Positions 28,704-34,542 of a stretch of 34,542 nucleotides of DNA are shown piece after piece (positions within the stretch are counted from its first letter, which is position 1; each line of letters begins with the position of its first letter). Source of the DNA: Kiritimatiellia bacterium (lineage in GTDB: Bacteria > Verrucomicrobiota > Kiritimatiellia > RFP12 > UBA1067); the NCBI GenBank assembly GCA_018384485.1, contig JAHBAE010000047.1, forward strand, positions 1-34,542. Direction: 5' to 3'. Below the pieces are notes generated by a model. It was given only the letters and a program-made list of their open reading frames with translations. It had not been told where the DNA came from and did not search any database. The position numbers and the translations under genes were made by a program.

Positions 28704-29339
28704 TTACAACAAATCCATCGCCTCGAGAAGAGAGGAACGCGTTTTGCAGATTTTCAGAATTTCTTCGTCAGGCATTCGCCTGTCGGGGATAAGCACAGGG
28801 CAGCACCCTGCCGCATGTGCTGCGCGGATTCCAGAAAAAGCATCCTCAAAAACTATGCATGAAGAAGGCTCAAGCTCGATCTTTTGAGCCGCCAGAAGGA
28901 ATATATCTGGAGCAGGCTTGCCTTTAAGCACATCTCGCCCAGTGACAATCGCATCAAAAAAATCAGAAAGCCCAGTTGCGGAAAGATTGTGTTCAACAAG
29001 GTGGCGCATTGAACTTGAAGCGACTGCCGTGCGTATAGAATTTTCGCGGCAGAAAGATAGTATCTCTCTTACACCTGGCTTTACTACGGGAATAGACGAA
29101 AGCTGCGCCTCGGCGGCAAGAGAATGCGCCCTCTCAACAAGACGCGCGGCATCTGCCCCAGGGAATGCAATAGCTATCGCCTCCTCTAATTCTCTTTTCC
29201 CGAATCCGCTCAACGAACGGGTAAGCTCAGGCGTAACAGGAAGCCCCATCTCCTCCCCGGCTTTTATCCAGCAAACCTCAAAAACGGCTTCCGTATCGAA
29301 AAGAAGCCCGTCCTGATCGAAAATGGCGCCTCTAAACAC
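28704..29339 (-). CDS. HAD-superfamily hydrolase (beta-phosphoglucomutase-like)
   Basis: GAIFDQDGLLFDTEAVF, VASSSMRHLVEHNL, GKPAPDIFLLAAQK, VFEDAFSGIRAAHAAG. A GTG start at 29339 avoids the overlap into rpe seen with the track start at 29390. Confidence 0.85.
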   Translation of the reverse strand: MFRGAIFDQDGLLFDTEAVFEVCWIKAGEEMGLPVTPELTRSLSGFGKRELEEAIAIAFPGADAARLVERAHSLAAEAQLSSIPVVKPGVREILSFCRENSIRTAVASSSMRHLVEHNLSATGLSDFFDAIVTGRDVLKGKPAPDIFLLAAQKIELEPSSCIVFEDAFSGIRAAHAAGCCPVLIPDRRMPDEEILKICKTRSSLLEAMDLL

Positions 29340-29343
29340 TTTA

Positions 29344-30009
29344 TTAAACTGCCGAAACTGCCGCGCCGACAAGGCGGCGCAATTCTTCAACCGCCGCCTT
29401 CATATCTGCTTTGGCGAAAAGATACGAACCTGCAACAAACTGGTTGGCCCCTGCAGATGCGGCGAGAGGAATCGTCTCATCATTGCCGCCTCCGTCAATC
29501 ATAATGTCGATATCGCGTCTCCAGCGCCTAATCTCAGTAACCTTCGGCAGGCACGAAGCGATAAACTTCTGACCACCGTAACCAGGATGCACAGTCATAA
29601 CAAGAACTTCATCGGCCTCGCCGAGGTAGGGAAATATCTTTTCAACTGGCGTTTCAGGGTTCAGCACCAGCGCAGGCTTTACATTAAGCGCGCGGATACG
29701 CCTGAGCTGTTCATGAAGGTCGCAATCTGCCTCGATATGAACCTGAATCGTCTGAGCTCCCGCCTGAGCGAACTTTTCAATATAAAGATCGGGGCGAGAC
29801 ATCATAAGATGCACATTGCGATAAAACCCGGGAGCCGTGCGGCGACAGAAATCCACAATCGAAGGACCGAACGACATATTCGGCACGAAATGCGGATCCA
29901 TGATATCAAGGTGTATCGCATCTGCCGTAGATGCTTCGGCACGAAGAAGCTCTGCGGCGAGATTACCTAAGTCGGCAGCGAGAAAAGAAGGAAGTATTTC
30001 GTATTTCAT
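29344..30009 (-). CDS. rpe: Ribulose-phosphate 3-epimerase
   Basis: ILPSFLAADLGNLAAELLRAE, HLDIMDPHFVPNMSFGPSIV, VHPGYGGQKFI, IDGGGND. Confidence 0.95.
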   Translation of the reverse strand: MKYEILPSFLAADLGNLAAELLRAEASTADAIHLDIMDPHFVPNMSFGPSIVDFCRRTAPGFYRNVHLMMSRPDLYIEKFAQAGAQTIQVHIEADCDLHEQLRRIRALNVKPALVLNPETPVEKIFPYLGEADEVLVMTVHPGYGGQKFIASCLPKVTEIRRWRRDIDIMIDGGGNDETIPLAASAGANQFVAGSYLFAKADMKAAVEELRRLVGAAVSAV

Positions 30010-32285
30010 TAGAGTTTGTTCCGCATGATTTTCCCGCTTACGGTCTTAGGCAATTCATCGCGGAAGACAATTATGCGAGGATACTTGTACGGGGCAGTGT
30101 GCGTTTTTACGTACTCTTGGATCTCTTTCTTAAGCTCTTCCGTAGGCTCAGTGCCTTTCACAAGCTTAATCGTCGCCTTGACAACCTGTCCTCGCACGGG
30201 ATCGGGAGCTGCAGAGACGCCGCACTCGACCACGTAAGGAAGCTCCATAATGACATTTTCAATCTCAAACGGCCCAATGCGATAGCCAGAAGACTTAATC
30301 ACATCGTCGGCGCGGCCGACATAGTGATAGTAGCCGTCTTCATCCTTCCATGCTACATCGCCCGTGTGATAGCAGCCATGCCTCCACGCTTCGGCCGTCT
30401 TCTCTTCATCGCCGTAATACCCGATAAACACGCCTGGCCGGGGGTTTGAGCGCGGCGTACGCACGACGATCTCCCCATGTTCGCCAGCGGGAACGGAATG
30501 GCCCTCGCTGTCGACAAGGTCGATGCCGTAATCGGGAATGGGCTTACCCATCGCACCAAGCTTTATCTCGTCTCCAAGAAGCGTGCCGAGCGCGCAAGTC
30601 GTTTCACTTTGCCCGAATCCTTCATGGATTGAAAGCCCCGTGGCGCGTTTAAACTGCGTGAACACTTCAGGATTGAGAGCCTCGCCTGCAGTCGTCGCAT
30701 GTTTAACGGAGGAAAAATCATACTTCGATATATCCTCTTTAATTAGCATGCGGTACATGGTGGGCGGAGCGCAAAACGTGGTAATCTTGTATTTCGCGAA
30801 CATCGGCAGAATCTGCTCGGCATGGAAGCGCGAAAAATCATACACGAAAAGTGCGCCCTCGCACATCCACTGCCCGTAAAGCTTGCCCCAGCTCGCCTTC
30901 GCCCAGCCTGTCTCGGAAATCGTAAAATGAAGACCGTCGCGATCGACCTGATGCCAATATTTGGCCGTGACATAATGCCCGAGAGCATAAAGGTGACTGT
31001 GAAGAGCCATCTTGGGATAGCCAGAAGTGCCGCTCGTAAAGAAGAGAAGAAGCGGGTCTTTCCCTCCTGGCGCATCAGGGCTGCGCCCGTAAACACGAGA
31101 GAAGCCCACATATTCCTTGTCAAACGAGCGCCATCCTTCACGCTCACCGTTAACGATAAGCCTCTCCATCGAGAAAGAAGAATCTGCCTTAACGAGCTCT
31201 TCCACCGCCTTCTCGGCCTGAAGTGCAACATCGCCGTCGGCTGTGCAGATAAGCGCCTTGACGTGAGCCGCCTTGAAGCGATAAGTCAAATCATGAACGA
31301 GCAACTGGCTTACGGCGGGGATGGCCACAGCCCCTACCTTATGTAGCGCAAGGACAGCCGGCCAATATTGCCAATGACGCTTGAGAATAAGCATCACTTT
31401 ATCGCCCTTGCTGATGCCGATAGAGCGAAAATAATTGGCCATCTGATTTGATATTTCGCTTATCTCGCGAAATGTGAAACGCCTTTCTGTAAGATGGTCG
31501 CTCACATGAAGCATCGCAAGTTTATCAGGATATTTTGCCGCGATGGCATCAATGATATCAAACGCGAAATTGAACTTCTCGGTGTTCTTGAAGGAGATAT
31601 GCTCAAGATGCCCCGATCCATTTTCTTCGACATCGATGTAGCGGTCTGCCACGAGAGGAATCTTCTCGCCTTTCGGGCGGACGGTTTCAAGCCCGAGGTA
31701 GCTGTCGCCATCCTCACCCGCCATCACCATAGCAAGGAATGTAACGCCCTTCGGGTCGGTAGCGAGCATTCCGTGCGGAGTGGATGAGCGATAGTAAATA
31801 GAATCGCCCTCGTTCAGCTCTTCGACATGATCGCCCACGCGCACCTTCATCGACCCTTTAAGCACAATATCAAACTCCTGCCCTGCATGGGTGGTAGTCG
31901 CAATAGGCTTATCAAGAAGCTCCGGGTCGTACTTGTATGTGACCCAATAAGGCGTCCCAAGGCGGTTTTGGAACATTGCCGCCTGATTGCGGATGTCCAT
32001 GTGAGATTCATGCGCGGTAAGAGGCCCTTGCCCGGCGCGGGTTACTTCATACCCTGAAAGATGTGCACTGTGCCCTTCTAAAAGAGCGTTAATATCCACT
32101 CCAAAGGTTATGGCGCACTGATGAAGAAAGTTGAATGTGGGATCTACCTTGCCAGATTCTACAGCCTTATATTCTTCAATCGTGACCTCGGTCTTCTCCG
32201 CCATCTGTTCTTCGGAATAACCGATAATCTCGCGCATCTCACGGATACGAGATGCCATCTCCTGGAGTCGTTGTTCCACGATCAT
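30009..32285 (-). CDS. Fused XRE-type HTH / cupin / AMP-dependent acyl-CoA synthetase
   Basis: N-terminal HTH (RIREMREIIGYSEEQMAEKTEVTIEEYKAVESGKVDPTFNFLHQCAITFGVDINALLEG), cupin (HAGQEFDIVLKGSMKVRVGDHVEELNEGDSIYYRSSTPHGM), ligase (LLFFTSGTSGYPKMALHSH, YHTGDVAWKDEDGYYHYVGRADDVIKSSGYRIGPFEIE, PKTVSGKIMRNKL). AAAGG upstream supports ATG at 32285 rather than 32309. Confidence 0.9.
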   Translation of the reverse strand: MIVEQRLQEMASRIREMREIIGYSEEQMAEKTEVTIEEYKAVESGKVDPTFNFLHQCAITFGVDINALLEGHSAHLSGYEVTRAGQGPLTAHESHMDIRNQAAMFQNRLGTPYWVTYKYDPELLDKPIATTTHAGQEFDIVLKGSMKVRVGDHVEELNEGDSIYYRSSTPHGMLATDPKGVTFLAMVMAGEDGDSYLGLETVRPKGEKIPLVADRYIDVEENGSGHLEHISFKNTEKFNFAFDIIDAIAAKYPDKLAMLHVSDHLTERRFTFREISEISNQMANYFRSIGISKGDKVMLILKRHWQYWPAVLALHKVGAVAIPAVSQLLVHDLTYRFKAAHVKALICTADGDVALQAEKAVEELVKADSSFSMERLIVNGEREGWRSFDKEYVGFSRVYGRSPDAPGGKDPLLLFFTSGTSGYPKMALHSHLYALGHYVTAKYWHQVDRDGLHFTISETGWAKASWGKLYGQWMCEGALFVYDFSRFHAEQILPMFAKYKITTFCAPPTMYRMLIKEDISKYDFSSVKHATTAGEALNPEVFTQFKRATGLSIHEGFGQSETTCALGTLLGDEIKLGAMGKPIPDYGIDLVDSEGHSVPAGEHGEIVVRTPRSNPRPGVFIGYYGDEEKTAEAWRHGCYHTGDVAWKDEDGYYHYVGRADDVIKSSGYRIGPFEIENVIMELPYVVECGVSAAPDPVRGQVVKATIKLVKGTEPTEELKKEIQEYVKTHTAPYKYPRIIVFRDELPKTVSGKIMRNKL

Positions 32286-32298
32286 TTTACGCTGCCTT

Positions 32299-33594
32299 TC
32301 AGAGCACACGCAGTTTCACAGGCTCTTCACTGATCACACCGCTCTTGGCGATTTCTGCAAGAGCCTCGTCAAGATTGGAAGTCTTCGCCATATGCGTCAT
32401 GGCAACAACTGGCACAGGCTCACCTTCTCCGTTTACGTCTTTCTGAGAGAGTGCAGAAATTGAGACGCCGTATTTACCGAGCGCAGTCGCAAGAATTCCC
32501 ATCGCGCCAGGACGGTCAATCAGCATGAATCGAAGGTAAAACTTCGACGAAATATCGCCTGCTTTGCGCAGAGAAGCTTGCTCTTCGGCGTAATTTGGAA
32601 TGCCACGCTGATAACGAGTTTCCCCATGAGCGAGGTTGCGCGCTATATCACCGATGTCGCCCACAACGGTTGAAGCAGTAGGGGCGCGCCCGGCGCCGCG
32701 GCCGTAATACATGGTGTAATCGGACATATCGCCCTTGACCATCGCGGCATTGAACGCATCATTTACATTAGCAAGCATGTGCCCGAGAGGAATGAGAGTC
32801 GGGTGGACGCCCACCTCCACTTCATTGCCGTCTTTAGCAATGCACGCAAGAAGTTTGATTCTATAACCAAGCTCCGCTGCGTACTTGACATCTGTGCCCG
32901 AGAGGGAGCGGATCCCTTCTACCTGCACCTTATCAAGCTGAGGCTGAAAACCATACGCAAGAGCCGAAAGGATGCATGCTTTATGCGCGGTATCGAATCC
33001 GTCGACATCAAGAGACGGATCCGCTTCGGCATACCCAAGGCGCTGTGCCTCTTTAAGAACAACGTCAAACGCAAGACCTTCGCGCTCCATCCTCGTGAGG
33101 ATATAATTGCAAGTACCGTTCAAAATGCCGTAAATAGCCTCGATGTCATTACCTGCGAGGCCCTCGCGCAAAACGCGAATGATTGGTATTCCGCCGCCAA
33201 CTGATGCGCCGAAATAAATATCAACTCCATTCGCCGATGCTGCATCAAAAATCTCGCGCCCATACTCGGCAAGAAGTTTTTTATTCGCGGTAACGACGCA
33301 TTTTTTCGCGGCAAGAGCATCAAGAACTAGCTTCTTGGCAATTCCTGTTCCGCCGATTGTCTCAACGACAATATTCACTGTTTCATCCGTAACAACAGAA
33401 AATGCATCTGTTGTAAGGACGCCATCAGGCACTGAAATGCCGCGGTCTGTAACTATGTCGAGGTCAGCTATTTTCTTGAGGGCTATATCCACCCCAAGAC
33501 GCTTTGCCATCACTTCACGATGCTTCAAAAGACCGTCTGCGACACCCGCCCCGACGGTTCCGAAACCGAGAATTCCTACTCCGATCTGCTTCAT
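32299..33594 (-). CDS. hom: Homoserine dehydrogenase with C-terminal ACT-like domain
   Basis: GVGILGFGTVGAGVADGLLKH, VTANKKLLAEYG, GGGIPIIRVLREGLAGNDIEAIYGILNGTCNYILTRM; C-terminal FYLRFMLIDRPGAMGILATALGKYGVSISALSQKD. Confidence 0.96.
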   Translation of the reverse strand: MKQIGVGILGFGTVGAGVADGLLKHREVMAKRLGVDIALKKIADLDIVTDRGISVPDGVLTTDAFSVVTDETVNIVVETIGGTGIAKKLVLDALAAKKCVVTANKKLLAEYGREIFDAASANGVDIYFGASVGGGIPIIRVLREGLAGNDIEAIYGILNGTCNYILTRMEREGLAFDVVLKEAQRLGYAEADPSLDVDGFDTAHKACILSALAYGFQPQLDKVQVEGIRSLSGTDVKYAAELGYRIKLLACIAKDGNEVEVGVHPTLIPLGHMLANVNDAFNAAMVKGDMSDYTMYYGRGAGRAPTASTVVGDIGDIARNLAHGETRYQRGIPNYAEEQASLRKAGDISSKFYLRFMLIDRPGAMGILATALGKYGVSISALSQKDVNGEGEPVPVVAMTHMAKTSNLDEALAEIAKSGVISEEPVKLRVL

Positions 33595-33624
33595 ATCATT
33601 TTCCTTGCCTTAAAATAAATGTGT

Positions 33625-33654
33625 ATTATACCATAAAGCGGTGTATTTGCTCAA
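33625..33654 (-). promoter_or_regulatory. Putative hom operon promoter
   Basis: Minus strand TTGAGC (33649-33654), 18-nt spacer, TATAAT (33625-33630), about 30 nt upstream of the hom ATG. Confidence 0.6.
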
Positions 33655-33778
33655 AGCAACCCAAGCTCTATATATCTTTCCAAATCGTAAAATCACATTT
33701 TTCTCAAAAATTTTCCGCAAAAAATTCTCATCTACTGCGTCCTGCTTTTAACACTCCAGGTAGCTCCAATTGAGAAAA

Positions 33779-33810
33779 TGTTTGAATGTTAGAATGTTCG
33801 AATGTTTGAA
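33779..33810 (+). repeat. Four tandem copies of 8-mer TGTTNGAA
   Basis: TGTTTGAA TGTTAGAA TGTTCGAA TGTTTGAA. Confidence 0.95.
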
Positions 33811-34123
33811 TAAAATAACGACTCTTCCTTTTTCCTCTTCCAACCCGCCCGTGCCCTCCTTCTCTATTGCACTCAAGCAATTATATCCGACACAAAAAAA
33901 AGCGGGCGTGGAGATGCGCCTGTCGCGAGATGCACCTGCTGCGTAGCGGTCAGGCCCCCCGACGAACGTAGTGAGGAGCTTTCTCGTAGCGAAAGTCGCA
34001 AGAGGGTGCGCGATCAGGTTGGGTGAGCGCGAAGCGCGAACTGCGAAGCAGCCGCAAGGCCCCGCGCCCGCGCACCTCTAAAAAGTTGTTTTTACCAGTT
34101 GTCCAAGTTGTTTCCAATCTTAA

Positions 34124-34155
34124 TTCCAACATTCGAACATTCAAACATTCTAACA
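34124..34155 (-). repeat. Four tandem copies of the same 8-mer in inverted orientation
   Basis: TTCCAACA TTCGAACA TTCAAACA TTCTAACA is the reverse complement of (TGTTNGAA)4. Confidence 0.95.
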
Positions 34156-34216
34156 TTCATTATGCATTATACAGAAGGGTCTGATCCTCTTTGCCCTTTT
34201 TGAATCTTCTTTTAAC

Positions 34217-34275
34217 ACAGAGGCACAAAGGCACACTTTTTTGACAGGATTAACAGGATTGACAAGATTAGGAAA
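34217..34275. repeat. 59-bp direct repeat, copy 1
   Basis: acagaggcacaaaggcacacttttttgacaggattaacaggattgacaagattaggaaa. Confidence 0.95.
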
Positions 34276-34385
34276 TGAATCTCTACTCTGCTATGAAAAA
34301 TTTTAACGCAGAGGGGCAAAGGAGTAGAGAGGCAGAGGAGGATGAAGAAAACTCTGTGTCTCTGTGTCTCTGTGATAAAATTAAT

Positions 34386-34444
34386 ACAGAGGCACAAAGG
34401 CACACTTTTTTGACAGGATTAACAGGATTGACAAGATTAGGAAA
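34386..34444. repeat. 59-bp direct repeat, copy 2 (identical)
   Basis: Identical 59-bp sequence; homology continues a few nt upstream with one mismatch. Confidence 0.95.
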
Positions 34445-34542
34445 ACTGGGTGGCTGATTGACGGGCCTAACATTCCGGGCCGTCCTTTCTGGGTGATGAG
34501 ACATAGAACTCCTTTATTGACTTAGGGCGCATTGTCACGGCT

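Noticed and set aside
34081-34130. Possible integron attC-like site (repeated GTTGTTT/GTTGTCC motifs)
   Set aside because: No paired inverted core sites and no integrase or cassette structure in the window.
33950-34156. 68-aa minus ORF
   Set aside because: Lies inside the palindrome-rich repeat block and starts within the 8-mer array; typical repeat-derived spurious ORF.
33779-34444. CRISPR array
   Set aside because: Repeats are 8-mers in tandem or two 59-bp copies with no regular spacers, and no cas genes are present.
34212-34504. Small ORFs with NPVNPV / ETQRH-like peptides
   Set aside because: Translations of the 59-bp and CTCTGTG intergenic repeats, not plausible proteins.

Overview
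The window is almost entirely minus-strand, densely packed bacterial housekeeping DNA with many ATGA/TAATG start-stop overlaps. I infer a Verrucomicrobiota/Kiritimatiellae-Lentisphaerae-like source, but this is not proven. In + coordinates it contains: ybeY, nif3, mrdA(PBP2), mreD, mreC, mreB; one + strand gene encoding a membrane-anchored ABM-domain monooxygenase; an RND efflux pump with its MFP adaptor; a small secreted repeat protein; a shikimate/tyrosine operon (tyrA, aroC-aroD-aroE triple fusion, aroK-aroB fusion, aroA, aroF); reverse rubrerythrin plus a 45-aa rubredoxin; an M28 peptidase, parB and a second secreted repeat protein; a FucP/GluP-like MFS transporter, an M20 peptidase, leuS, plsX, rpmF, DUF177, a HAD hydrolase and rpe; an HTH-cupin-AMP-ligase fusion; hom; and a repeat-rich intergenic region at 33.6-34.5 kb. 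The most interesting system is a candidate transcription attenuator that is absent from the ORF track. A 29-aa leader peptide (MKLQGMTYSPYAGKFYYYAFIQTRGCVVA, 17704..17793, minus) carries a FYYYAF run. It is followed by a GC-rich terminator hairpin and then tyrA. The RNA also contains a matching 1:2 hairpin and a 2:3 antiterminator option (GCGGGG is present both in the leader ORF and as the terminator 3' arm). This would couple Tyr/Phe supply to an operon that encodes all seven shikimate steps in four ORFs, including an AroC-AroD-AroE fusion. All calls come from reading the sequence and protein motifs; no searches or folding programs were run.
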